DNA of 64,000 bases from Bursaphelenchus xylophilus (taxonomy: Eukaryota; Nematoda; Chromadorea; Rhabditida; Aphelenchoididae). Positions within the stretch are counted from its first letter, which is position 1. Each line of letters starts with the position of its first letter. The translations under genes and the position numbers were made by a program. Shown here one piece after another: positions 34,574 to 45,870 of this stretch. The stretch lies in assembly GCA_904066235.2 (NCBI GenBank), contig CAJFCV020000004.1, forward strand, positions 4,340,001-4,404,000. Reading direction: 5' to 3'. The notes below the pieces were generated by a model. The model searched no databases. It was not told the origin of the DNA and saw only the letters and a list, made by a program, of their open reading frames with translations.

Positions 34574-36827
34574 TCTGATCTTAGTAGAACAGTTGATGTA
34601 ACCCTACAGACAAAGGACGTAATTTTTGTGTATAAGGGAATAGATAATGGTCAAGGGGACCGGAGATGGTGCATACGAACATGTATAAAGTGAGATACAA
34701 TAAAACGTTGGCGCAGAAATCTCAAAAAAAGTCTACCGGTGATAAATCATTACAAACAAATAAAAGCCAAGTCCTATGCTTGGTCGCGGTGGTGTTTTGA
34801 GGCATTAAAATCTATAGTCATCACTGTTGATTTTCAAATTATTTGATTTGCGATAACCTTTACAACCAAGAAATTAAGATTTATAAGGGATGTCGCTGAT
34901 TTACAAATTCATAGAATTCCAAGAAAATCAGTTTGGAAATGGATCAAATGGCTCAAAATTTGGTATGAAAATCTGTCGCAGAGTTACGAAAAAATAAATG
35001 TTGTTGAACATTCATGTCGTCTTCTTCGAACTTCAAACGGTCAAAACATTTTTCACAAGTTTGGTGTTGTCGCTCAGATTTCTTAAATTTCGACAGCAAT
35101 CATAGCATATCTCTTAAATTTCACCTTGGTTTCTACTAATCGTAAGTTAATATCGTTGGAAATTATGTCTCCGTTTATCCACCCCTAAGCCCTTTTACCC
35201 AAAATGTCCATAAATTAGAGCTAAGCCTCCCGAAACACTCGTTTACAAGCTGCGGTTCAAAAGTAAAAAATTACTACACCACGGTTTAAAGTTTAACGCA
35301 AGCCCTAAGCCATGGCTTGTAAATTTTTAAAATAGAATCAAACGAGATAACAAAGAACGCTCCTCTTGTAAAGAAAGTTGCTTCTTTGCATTTTTTACAA
35401 AAATAACCCAATCAAACCATCAGAATCTACAGTAAAACCGGAGTTTACAACACAGTCAAAAGTCCATTCCTTTTACTCAAAGAGAATTTTCTCTCAAAAA
35501 TGGCTGTAAATATTGTAATTTCGGGAGAGCAAAGCAACAAAATTGATGTAGTCGCTACTCAAAATTACCGTAAGAAAAAGATAAAAATTTTTGCGGGAAA
35601 AAGCCGTGAAAGTCATGTAAGTGAATGGAAGCGGAGATGGACCCTTCCCCCGTCCTCTCGGCCCCTTAAATGGCGTGATTCCTTCCTTTTTTAAACTTTG
35701 AAAAAAAAGAGATTGCACTCTGAAACTTTGATAAAATTTTCCATAAGCAGACCGCCGAGATTACATGATAAACGCAGACGAAACGGGTGTTTTACAAAGT
35801 CCTTATGAAAATGGAGCCGTGATGACCACAAAATGGAATGTTACAATGTTCATCGAGGAAAGTGGGGGAAGAAAAAAGATTTTTGAGGCACGTCTAAGGC
35901 TACAAGAATGTTAGATAACAGCTCCTACAAGAAGTGCTCTGGACATGCTCGACTGAAAAAAATCGGGAATTTATAAATTCTAATTGTAAGCATAAATCTC
36001 AAAGCTTTGCAAACATAGCATAATAGATATAGACGTCTTCCGCTAGTGTTATATCGTTCCTCCGATAAAGCTCAGTCAGCCGAACCTCCGTAGAGCGATT
36101 AACACTACACTAACCTTTGATAAAACTTGTACCGATAACGTATAAAATCCCAGGCTGGTAAAGGTTAACGGTCAAAAACTGAGCTTTCTATCATTCAACA
36201 AGGCCCAGAAAATTATTAAAAAAACCAGTTCCTTTCTCTACTTACAATTAAAAGTATCTTCAGCGATGATTATGAATGTTGTCTGTACAATATAAATGTT
36301 TGTCAAATATGTCTTTGAAATCCCCTCCTGCAACGCCTCAATTGCCATTTTGAGTACCGAAATACCAACTCCAATCCACTTGAACGCCAGGGAATTATAA
36401 TACTTTGGACTAATTCATAGCATAGCACTCATTACAAAGTCTGGAGGCAACAAAGAACTCGCTTCAAATTAGGCAAAACTGCATAATTGTTGTCTTAAAT
36501 TCTAATCCGGCGTGTATATTACCACTTACAAACCCCAAAAGTGATTATTTTTTGTACTTAACTCATTAATTGTAAAATTTTAATCTAACTTTAATTTAGC
36601 TCCAGTTAACACGGTTTGTATTGTAGTCCCAGAAATTATGCAGTTAGGAAAAAACTTCTGAGAAGTAGGTGTAATAATAACTACAAAAAATGCCTAGAAC
36701 TGCATCATACGAAGATGTTGGACTGCAACGAAGTATAAACGTGAAAGTAATAATCTTTTTAGATTCGCAGCTTGGCAGACTTAATTTGCAGTTCGCTTAG
36801 TCGTAATTAAATCTTCTGTTATGAATA

Positions 36828-37024
36828 TAAGTCCGTTCGCAAAGTCGCTGGAGTGATTCTTATGCAAAAAATGGAAAACAAGGGTATTCCTTGCATTGTA
36901 AATTTTTTGCTTTTTGCACAGTGCAATATTCTTTTTTCGGATGTCGACTGAACCCTGTTTTTTTTGCCCAGTGCACGTCGCCGAGACCACGCTTGCAACA
37001 TTGCAAACGGACTAGTAATTTTAA
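36828..37024. mobile_element. CTAGTCCG foldback MITE, copy 1
   Basis: Its outer parts are AAGTCCGTTCGCAAAGTCGC and the complement of CTAGTCCGTTTGCAA. It is related over its length to the element at 50841-51035 (GCACAGTGCAA and TCGCCGA blocks). The left end is degraded. TA follows the right end. Confidence 0.65.
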
Positions 37025-37880
37025 GTATTTCAAAATGAAAATTGTTACCATGGTTATCACTGTAAAAGCTCTACCATAGTATATCTTGTGACTTACCAAC
37101 TTCTTCACGAACTCAATTTTACACTCTACGCGGTTGTAGCAATGTCTGAATTGTTCGAATCCGTAAACTTCGTACATTGCTGTAACATAATCTTCTTTCC
37201 AGATTACACCAAAATCCTTGCTTTAATTTCTTACTCAAGTACTAGCGGAATTACTTACATTAAAAAGTATTTACGTCTACAGTGTCATGGCAAGTTCTTT
37301 TTAAATCGTGCACGTTTTGTTTTTTAAATGGCCTAGTCATGAGGACAACGTTGTGGCCAAGTTTGTTTTACATATTGTTTTTTTTTTTTTTTAATACTTT
37401 GGTTTGACCTGTTTGTGGTTTGACCTGTTTGTACATATATACATTTATTTTAGAGGTAATATACATATACGCCATATACGTACTTGCGGCAATCAGCTTA
37501 GCTTAAATGTAGCTTGCACGCTGTAAATATGATATATAGCGTCCTTCAAATAGTCTAGCGCGCTTAGCAAGGCCAGTCAGAATTTTCAGAGATCTCCATT
37601 TTAGGAGAATACATTAGAGAATACACGTAAATGTAGGAGGTGTCGAGTACAAGCCAAGCAAAATATGTTTTTCGTCTATACCTCTTGAAATGCACTCGGA
37701 AGTCCTCATTTACCATGTGAATTTTGGGGTTCCACTTTGAACTGACCTCGATTTCATCTTGTTCGAAATTGCAGGGAAATTAAAATTTTATAAAAAAACA
37801 GTTTAATCGCTGTTTGGCCAATTTATCCAAATTCTTGTTGATCTCAATGGTTTTTACACTGTTTTCTGACTATAATTTTT

Positions 37881-37883
37881 TAG
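37881..37883 (+). promoter_or_regulatory. Probable trans-splice acceptor of chemoreceptor 1
   Basis: ATTTTTTAG lies 9 bases before the ATG, with no paired upstream donor or exon seen. This is typical of SL1 acceptance in nematodes. Confidence 0.5.
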
Positions 37884-37892
37884 GAGTCCCAA

Positions 37893-39228
37893 ATGTCAGA
37901 CGCCTTGAAAACCGCTGAGTATGTCGTATTTGGAGTTGCCATTTTTGGAGATCTTTTGTATTTCCTATTCATTCGGTACAAAACAGACCCCGCGATGGAT
38001 GTTTACCGGATACTGCTGTATTACAATTTGTATGCTGACATTGCTCTAACAGTCCTGTCGTTTTTATGCAAACCGGTAAGCAGTTGCTCCGAATTTTAAG
38101 AACTGAAAAAAATGAAAATTTTGGTAGAAATTAAGCAACGTTGCCTTGATTATATACAATGCAGCAAGGAAGATCGTTAAATATATATCTTCCATTAACA
38201 AAAATCTTATATATTTTTTTCAGTTCATCGCAGTCTACAATGGCAACGTTTACTTTATCGGAGATACCCCCTTCAAGACCGAAAATCCGGCCGCTTGTTT
38301 TATTCTTTTCAGCTTTTACATTTACTGTTTCTATCAGACCTTTATCGTCTGCCCAATGTCATATTATTTCAGGTATTTGGCGGTGTGCAAGTAAGTTCTT
38401 TCCAACAAGACCTCTAAAATCATCAAATATTCAATTTTAAATTGCAACAAAATTAATTGTACAAAGTGCAATTTTGGGTCTTTCAGAGCCCAGATTCTGA
38501 CCAACTGTAAATTCATTGCGTTGGCAATTTTCTGGACTTTAATTGCCGCAGGCAGTGTTACTGTTTTTGCTACATTTGTAATGTATCCTACTGAGGATCG
38601 ACTGGTTGATTTTTACTCAACAAAAGACACTTTTGACACCACTATTCTTAAGGACATCCACAGGTCTTTTGCCGGACTTTCGAGCTCACGTGATGTAAGT
38701 AATTACTATATTATATATGATACTTGTACACTTAGCACTTTAATCAAAACTTTTTAGAGTTCCCTTCTACTACAACTATGCATGTGGAATGGATTTCTGA
38801 TTGTCGCAACATCCTATGTGGTCACATTCTACTTCATGCACAAAGTGACGTCATCATTTCGAATTAGACATAAGGGAACGAAATGGCATGACATTAATAA
38901 GCAAATTGCGAGGGTTATGTTGGTTCAGGTGAGTTTTGTATTTCATTCTCACCGAGATGTTTTTTAACTCTATATTTAGGCAAGTGTTCCCATGCTCCTG
39001 ATGGCTCCAGCTTACCTAATTCTCTTTCAAATGTTTATTTTTGGAATGGAATCCGATCTGAAGCAATACCTCATGAATGTCCTCATGACCTTGGCTCCTT
39101 TAGTCAACCCTTACGTTGGAATCTTGATGGTGAAGTCGTATCGAAACGCTTTGTGTGGCTGCTTCTCAAGTAGTCGAGAACAAGAAGTTTATCCGGAAGA
39201 ACAAACGGCAGATGAGGATGTAATTTAG
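37893..39228 (+). CDS. Nematode serpentine chemoreceptor (7TM GPCR), paralogue 1
   Basis: Exons 37893-38075, 38224-38390, 38487-38694, 38758-38928 and 38980-39228 encode 325 residues. Seven hydrophobic segments can be traced: around FGVAIFGDLLYFLFI, VYRILLYYNLYADIALTVLSF, ACFILFSFYIYCFYQTFIVC, FIALAIFWTLIAAGSVTVF, MWNGFLIVATSYVVTFYFM, ASVPMLLMAPAYLILFQMF and LMNVLMTLAPLVNPYVGILM. YFRYLAVCK ends TM3. The NPYVGILMVKSYR end of TM7 and the MDVY motif after TM1 resemble SRD/STR-type receptors, but the subfamily is not certain. It is probably a chemosensory receptor in sensory neuron cilia. It has the same exon lengths as its neighbour at 39913. AATAAA is at 39266-39271. Confidence 0.88.
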
Positions 39229-39912
39229 GTATTGAAAGAAATGGCTGGAAGTTGGTAATTGTGTAAATAAAGACAAATCCAAATTTAAATAGGTATATTG
39301 ATTGTATAGTAGTCATAGGAGAGGTATGCTTACTTTTTTGCCAGTAGGCTTTCCTAAAAATTTTAACTTTTCCCATGAACAGTCCGCAAATAAGGCAAAA
39401 AATCATGGTCCCATAAATTCCCACAATCTCCAGCCTGTAAAGGTCGTGGGATATCTCAGAATATCTCCTATCTAGACTGCAAATTTCGATGTCTTAGATA
39501 GATAAATCCTTGCAATTCCCTTTGAAACTCAGTTGTCGAAAGCTCCAAACACCAACAGTCTACCCATTCCAGAAACGAGTCAAAACGCAACATGCCGTTT
39601 CGTTGAAAGTAAAAGTTCTTTAATTCCCCAATTTACTCTAATACATAGACTTTGTATAATGTTGTAACAACGGCGTCACGAATCTAATTTCCCCCCAGGA
39701 TATTACTTTCGAAAGCACAAGGTTACTGCAGACGTGAAACTAGCCCATTCTCATTTTGATGTTCTTTTCTACAGTAGGTCCTTCAAAATTGAGTTTATAT
39801 GTAATTGTCTTTTAGAATATTACCAAGTGTTTAGCACAAGATTTAAAATCTTGCTCAGACTACTGAATCGGATTTTTACTGGCCGAAAAGGTTTGTTAAC
39901 CACCGGGAAGCC

Positions 39913-42292
39913 ATGTCTCAAGAGCTAGAGACTGTGGAATATTTTGTATTTGGAGCGGCGATTTTTGGGAATTTCCTGTACTTTTTATTTATTCGATATA
40001 AAACAGACCCAGCGATGGATGTTTATCGGGTGTTACTGTATTACAACTTGTATGCTGACATTGCCCTGACAGTTCTGTCGTTCTTCTGCAAACCGGTAAG
40101 CGATTGATCGAATTAAAGTGGTCAACATTCGTATGTATTTGAATGAAATCTGACTTTAATTAAATCCTCATAATCTCAAAGAATCCTTATCACTATAAAA
40201 AGCACATTTTAGATAGTTATTATATACAATGCAAACTTCTACATTATCGGCGAGACGCCTTTCAAGATCGCAGATCCAGTTGGTCAATTCGCGATTTTTA
40301 TGATTTACGTCTACAGTTACTACCAGACTTTCATCGTGTGTCCATTATCTTACTATTTTCGGTATTTAGCCGTCTGTCGGTAAGCTTAGCATATTTTTCC
40401 ATCCAAATTATTAATATTTAGAGCAAAAGTGGTGACCAACTTGAAGTTCGTAGCGCTGGCTGTATTCTGGACATTCATCGGCTCCGGCAGTATGCTCATT
40501 TTCTGTTATGTTGTGCTATATCCAACTGACGAGCGGCTGGAGGAGTTCTACTTCATGAGGAGTGAATTTAATTCGACAATTCTGCGGGATGGCAAAAATA
40601 TACTCGCAGGACTAACAAGTTCAAACGATGTAGGTCCAATAATGATGCACACATGTATGTAGGGAGCATTAAACATGGCAAAAATATATACAAGACGGCT
40701 CTTTTACAGGTTTTCTGACAAGACATTTCGACGTCCTTGAGCGGATGTATGGCTGTGGTGTACAGGGATTCATGTATTTGAGAAAGTTGTCAAAAATGAG
40801 AAGCCTTTGCATGAATAGCTTTCCGGGAAATCGATTTTTAAATCAACGATGCTGATAAAAACAGAGCCACGACGGGGTTTCAATGTTAGAATTCAGGAAA
40901 ATTTTGTAATTTTTGATTTCTCATCAAAGTCGGGTTTGCTTGCCATCTTACTCATTGAGTGATACTATTGTAAAAATGCGTTTAGTATATCCATCATAGA
41001 GTGATAAACACCTTATGAGAGTAATTAGCTTCAAAATGCTGACAACGTTTGGTAGAGCACCGTTTTTCCGAAAACGTCTAAATGGAGGTCGATTATCCCT
41101 GGCCGAGTGTCTAACTTCTGGTCATTGTTTCTTCATTTTCCGCAAAGCTTGGGTGTAATCCTTTTAAAGCCTAAGACAACATGCCTCCTTGTTTTGCTTA
41201 GACTGCTTGTTATGTCTCTGCAGCAGCTCTAAAAAATTTTAAAATTTTGCCGCGGGAATTGGCGCGCTGACCCGGCAAACTTCCTGCAACCGTATGATTG
41301 AAGTTTTTGCAGGTATGGCAAAAATTCTACAGTCAATATGTTCCTTTAGCGCAGTACTTTCATGCCATATATACCTTTTTTCACAAACTCTTTCATGGCA
41401 GGAAAAATCGAGAAAAATAATGTCCATTTTTTTGGCACACCCTGTAGTATAAAAATAAAAATGATTAATTTATATAGTGCGTAAATAGCCGTGTTTGACG
41501 TATTTATAGTCGAATTCGAGTCCGTATTTCAACCCACCCAAATATTAAGGTGGAATCTTACCAGGAAAACCTTCAAGCCCCTGATTTTAATCTTCAAAAA
41601 GGATCTTTTTCAGAGTGCGTTACACAAAACACTTTACATGTGGAATGGATTCACGATTGTCACAATGTGTTATGTGGCCACATTTTATTTCATGCACCAA
41701 GTGACGTCATCATTCAGAGTTCGGAATAAGGGAACGAAATGGCATGATATTAATAAGCAAATCGCGAGGGTTATGTTGGTTCAGGTAGAGATTATACAGG
41801 GTGTACCAAAAAAATGGAAACTTGTTTTTATAGCTATATTAAACCACTAGGACAGAAAAAAACAGAGAATTTTTTAGTAATAAACTTCTTTGGCTACACC
41901 TAACCATTTTCGCGTCAGGACAAATGAAAAAAAGTTTCCATTTTTTTGGTACACCCTGTATGTAGTTTAATCGACCTATTTTGTAATACAATCGCCTACT
42001 TTTCACGAAGATTGTGATCTAAACACGTGGTGATGATTTACAGGCGAGTGTCCCCATGCTTCTCCTGGCGCCTTCCTACTTCCTAATGTTTCACATGTAC
42101 ATGTTTGGAATGGAATCGGATGCAAAACAATATTTTGTGAACATCCTCATGACTTTGGCTCCTCTCGTCAATCCTTATATTGGAATCTTGATGGTGAAGT
42201 CGTACCGAAAAACAGTTTGTTTCTGCTCATCAAGTTATCAAGAACGAGAAGTCTATCCGGAAGAACAAACGGCAGAGGAGGCTGTTATTTGA
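39913..42292 (+). CDS. Nematode serpentine chemoreceptor (7TM GPCR), paralogue 2
   Basis: Exons 39913-40095, 40213-40379, 40422-40629, 41614-41784 and 42044-42292 have exactly the same lengths (183, 167, 208, 171, 249) as paralogue 1 and also encode 325 residues. The proteins are close to identical in TM1-2 (FLYFLFIRYKTDPAMDVYR) and in the loop KGTKWHDINKQIARVMLVQ. They differ more in the TM2-TM5 extracellular regions, as expected if ligand range has diverged. Introns 3 (984 bp) and 4 (259 bp) are enlarged by mariner-type sequence, which paralogue 1 lacks. The C-terminal tail VYPEEQTAEEAVI is conserved between the two. AATAAA is at 42338-42343. It is a tandem duplicate on the same strand, 684 bp downstream of paralogue 1. 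Confidence 0.88.
40630..41613 (+). other. Enlarged intron 3 of chemoreceptor 2 with mariner-type relic
   Basis: This 984-bp intron corresponds to a 63-bp intron in paralogue 1. A terminus reading CAGGGTGTGCCAAAAAAATG on the minus strand starts at 41444 and is flanked by TA. The other end is not clear. On the minus strand a decayed open stretch (41427-41239) follows the terminus but carries no clear transposase motif. Confidence 0.5.
41797..41958. mobile_element. 162-bp mariner-type MITE in chemoreceptor 2 intron 4
   Basis: The ends CAGGGTGTACCAAAAAAATG are perfectly inverted over about 28 bases, with TA on each side (41795-41796, 41959-41960). It lies 12 bases after the exon 4 donor. Confidence 0.88.
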
Positions 42293-43056
42293 GGTTGCAA
42301 AAAGGCTAAAAATCATGGTTATCGAACATGACTTTTTAATAAAGTTTGCGGTGTCTCACCATTCACTATGAAAGTAATTTTTAAATGATAAAACAGCTAA
42401 CATGTCAGCTTTAATTTGAGGTTTCTTTGGACATACACTTTTTTGAACAAGAAATAAGCTTATCCGGGGCAAATTTCGGGGGCTTATTTTACAATTTTCT
42501 TTCTGTAGACATGTTCCATCGTATAAAACGACCCCTATGAGTATGTTTTTATACTTTTCCTATATAGGAAATCCCCTGCCGCTTCATGAAGAGGCTAGTG
42601 AAATGCAAAACAAGTGTAATTGTGAAGTATCTTTATAAAAAACTTCTGAACGGCCATAAGAGGCTGTCTTAATAAAATTCGTCATGTTTGTTTTCGAAAT
42701 ACTCCTGTTTCACTTGCGTCCTTTTCACGGGCATTCTGCCAATTGTCTCTCTTTCTATAAGATCTCCAAGAGAACGCGAGGCTTTTTGAAAGAGCAAAAA
42801 AGATACTTTCGCGAGGTAATTCGGGGATTTTTTATTTTGGAAATTTTTAAAATTTGCATAATATTTTTTGCGCAAAAACCAAAAAAGAAAATGAAATTTT
42901 ACGATGCAACAGAGCTGTGATTTCTTTAGGCCCTTTTTTGACAATTTTCGGGCTTTATAAGAGTCGTCATTCAAACAGGTTGGCGATTTCTGCCGGCGCT
43001 TACAAGGGTTGAAAATTTGAATAAATAGCGGATCGTAAAAGCTAAAAAAAAATTTC
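42293..43056. other. Intergenic region upstream of the four-TM array
   Basis: It contains GTTCCATCGTATAAAA at 42513-42528, which recurs at 44585-44600 with six more matching bases on its left side. It includes a TATA-like core and may be a duplicated promoter element. No gene is recognised. Confidence 0.4.
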
Positions 43057-43059
43057 CAG
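43057..43059 (+). promoter_or_regulatory. Probable trans-splice acceptor of four-TM gene 1
   Basis: AATTTCCAG precedes the ATG at 43070 by 10 bases, with no upstream exon seen. Confidence 0.45.
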
Positions 43060-43069
43060 GTTTTTCAAA

Positions 43070-43662
43070 ATGAGTGTGATGGAACGAAAGGTCGATGTTG
43101 CTTGTTGTGGAGGAACTGTCAAGGTAAAATACGCTTTTTTAATTATCCTCTAGCTATAAAACATTAACTAAATATTTTTCGAAAATATCGTTCATTCAGG
43201 ACGTTGTCACCAGAATTGGAGTCATCGGAATTGTCTTTAGCCTGATCTCAATGCTCGCATTGCTCACAGGAGATCCCTCTTCTGGCGGGAATGTGTTCTA
43301 TTTCATATTCTGCATCCTGCTCATATACGGTGCAAATTCAAACAAGCCTGGGTACTTTTGGCCATTCTTGATTTATAATGTAAGTTTTAAAACCATGAAT
43401 GAGTCTGATAAATTTTGTAACTAAACCCTCCTTTCAGGCAATCCTAATTGTCCTCAACATCCTCGCTACCATCATGTTATTAGCGTTACTGATCGCGGTT
43501 GCCAATCATAATCATCGAGACTCTGCAGGAACTGCGGCATTTGTATTTTTTGTTACAATAGTTATGACCCTGGTGGCTTGTCTCAACATCTTCTTCGAGC
43601 ACGTTGTCTATAGATGCTATAGGACGGCTACTAGTAACGACAATGAGTTCAACTCTGTTTAA
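43070..43662 (+). CDS. Small four-transmembrane protein, array member 1
   Basis: Exons 43070-43123, 43200-43379 and 43438-43662 encode 152 residues. The N terminus MSVMERKVDVACCGGTVK has a di-Cys motif. TM1 is around IGVIGIVFSLISMLALL, TM2 around NVFYFIFCILLIYGA, then the loop SNKPGYFWPFLIYN, TM3 ILIVLNILATIMLLALLI and TM4 VTIVMTLVACLNIFFEHVV. It ends YRCYRTATSNDNEFNSV. The plan resembles small nematode four-TM proteins of the LAPTM/DUF7027 type, but the assignment is by topology only. The middle exon is exactly 180 bases, as in members 2, 3 and 4. The function is unknown. It is the first of six tandem genes. Confidence 0.82.
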
Positions 43663-43693
43663 AATAACTTTGTGTTATCTTGTCTCATGTATA

Positions 43694-44460
43694 CGTAGTG
43701 GACGTTTTTGTCCCCACCCCGGTTTTGTCCCCAAGACGGTTTTGTCCCCAGGACGTTTTTGTCCCCACTTTTTTCGAGCCTTTTTGTCCCCAGACCGGTT
43801 TTGTCCCCAGGACGGTTTTGTCCCCAAGACGTTTTTGTCCCCACTTTTTTATTTTTTGTCCCCACACCGGTTTTGTCCCCAGGACGTTTTTGTCCCCAAG
43901 CTGGATAGTACGATTAAAAATTATGCATTCAGATGTTAATGCTGTTGGTTTGGTGCACAGTACTGCTCAAACAACTTGTTCTTAGCGATTGGTACTGTAT
44001 AGTACGATGTGGTACTATATAGCACGAGGTAAAAATTAAGCCATAACACGTCAATGCTATGGGTTTGAAGCCCAGTACTTTTCAAAAATGTGTTTTAGCA
44101 TGGTACTATATAGCACGAATTTGTTTTAGCACAAAATGAACGTCTGGTCAGTACTGCGTACCAAAGCAACGTCATTCACACGTTATAGCTTAATTTTTAC
44201 CTCGTGCTATATAGTACCACCTTGTACTATGCAGTACCAAGTGCTAAGAACATGTTGCTTGATCAGTACTGTGCACCAAACCAACAGCATTAACATCTGA
44301 ATGCATAATTTTTAATCGTACTATCCAGCTTGGGGACAAAACGTCCTGGGGACAAAACCGGTGTGGGGACAAAAAAATAAAAAAAGTGGGGACAAAAACG
44401 TCCTGGGGACAAAACCGTCTTGGGGACAAAACCGGGGTGGGGACAAAACCGGGCCCAATC
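43694..44460. mobile_element. Foldback element built of GTCCCC repeats, 8-bp TSD
   Basis: CATGTATA is repeated exactly on both sides (43686-43693, 44461-44468). Each arm is about 370 bases. It starts with 10 or so tandem units of a TTTTGTCCCCA motif separated by short spacers (GGACG, CACCGG, AGACG), then continues into paired unique sequence with GGTACTATATAGCACG. The arms are nearly identical in reverse complement. No protein is encoded. The 8-bp duplication suggests a hAT-type insertion. It begins 32 bases after the stop of four-TM gene 1. Confidence 0.85.
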
Positions 44461-45015
44461 CATGTATAATATATCGTCTTATTTTATTTGAAATCTCTTT
44501 GTTTCACTGCCCTTTTCCTATATTCGAAGCATTCGCATAATAAGTTATTCAATAAATCACAATTTTGTTTTTTTTTGAAGACGTGTTCCATCGTATAAAA
44601 GGCTTAGCAGAAGTCAGGGCGCCGCTCGCGCAATTTGTTTACTTGTTTTTACAAATTTCGAAAATTTTGAAATTGCAAAATGTTTTCGAGGTCCGTTTGC
44701 TGTTTACAAACCCATTTGAGCAGTTGCACGGCGGTTTCAAAGATCTCTTTCGTGGTGGGAAAAAAATAAAAAACGCGCAGCTTGCAGAGGAAGGTATACG
44801 ATGAAACATGTTTAGTAAGAAATCGTACAGTTTCATCAGAAGTGTGATGTAATTGATACTAAAAGAATAAAAAAAAAATTTTCTTGATCTTTTCAGACCA
44901 ATAATTAATTCAGAGTTCACATTAAGATTTCTAAAATCATCAAATGAAGTGACGGTTAACATGCTTACTTAAATGAATATTAAAACAGCAATCAGGCCGT
45001 ATTTTAATTAAATAG

Positions 45016-45263
45016 AGGAAGCAAACCCGTTCAAAGATGTAAAGGAAGCATTAGAACCTATGGGACCAACAATAACCGAAACTTTTTTTAAACGCTGCTT
45101 ACAGCAATATTGTACATATACTAGTGGCATACCCGATGAACACCAGCTGTGGTTATATGAAGCTAAAATAATTGTTAAATGTTTAATTTATAAACATAGA
45201 GATGGAGGAGCACAGTCTAAGCGTAATATATGGTCTTTTATTGGCTTAAGCCTTGATAGTTAA
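45016..45263 (+). pseudogene. Isolated coding-like open frame, unknown
   Basis: After an AATTAAATAG acceptor-like sequence, an open frame of about 82 codons runs to TAG. It includes NPFKDVKEALEPMGP, ETFFKRCLQQYCTYTSG, DEHQLWLYEAKIIVKC and RDGGAQSKRNIWSFIGL. The amino-acid composition looks like a real protein and its AT-rich codons differ from those of the flanking genes. I see no start exon and no clear continuation; another open frame begins 11 bases before its end, in a different frame. It could be an exon of an unrecognised gene or a fragment of a mobile or acquired gene. Confidence 0.35.
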
Positions 45264-45510
45264 AGTGGATACGGTGATGGTGGGTACTGTACCACAAGTC
45301 CTCGCTAATGCAAAATCGACGATGATTCTAAACGATTATTGCTTACTGAGTTGTAGTAGCACCCTAACTCCTCATAACCACCTTTGCATTTGTCTCACGA
45401 TCAACTTTCACCTACTACAACATGACCAATGTACTTTCGGCCACAGTCAAGTCTCTTCATTTGATCACCTACTTAGCCATGCTGTATACCAAAATATAGC
45501 TAAGACAAAG

Positions 45511-45870
45511 TAGTTTCTAAATCCCTGGTCGATTTTTGACCCGACTGTTTGTTCGAAGGATACTGTAGTTTTTCGAAATTGTCAAAAATCAGCATGTTTT
45601 TTGGGTGTCATAACTTCTCGCTCAGTCAATCTTTTTCGACGTTTTCGGTGTCTATCGACTCGGAATCATGTATTTACATATCCACTTCTTCATATCAAGT
45701 TCCCATTTTGATTTTTGGTTTTGATACGGTATCCTCAACATAGGCAAATTTAGCGCCACAGACAATTGGTCTCCGTTTCCACTTCTGCAATGTGTTTAAT
45801 ACGTCATTAGATAAAAGACAACTTCTATTTTCTAAATCCCTGGTCGATTTTCGATTCGACTGTTAGTTTA
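45511..45870 (+). repeat. Direct repeat pair TTTCTAAATCCCTGG
   Basis: TTTCTAAATCCCTGGTCGAT followed by a CGACTGTT block occurs near 45514 and again near 45831, about 317 bases apart. The sequence between does not show further repetition. Confidence 0.5.

Larger units (their letters stand above)
34574..37883. other. Intergenic region between desaturase and chemoreceptor genes
   Basis: No coding gene is recognised. It includes the upstream regions of the two divergently transcribed genes, one MITE at 36828-37024, a poly-T run near 37376-37392 and short AT-rich simple sequence. Confidence 0.5.

Noticed and set aside
43700..44450. Regularly repeated TTTTGTCCCC units, superficially CRISPR-like
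   Set aside because: Units are 11-18 bases with tiny variable spacers, form the arms of a foldback element with an 8-bp duplication, and occur in a eukaryotic genome.
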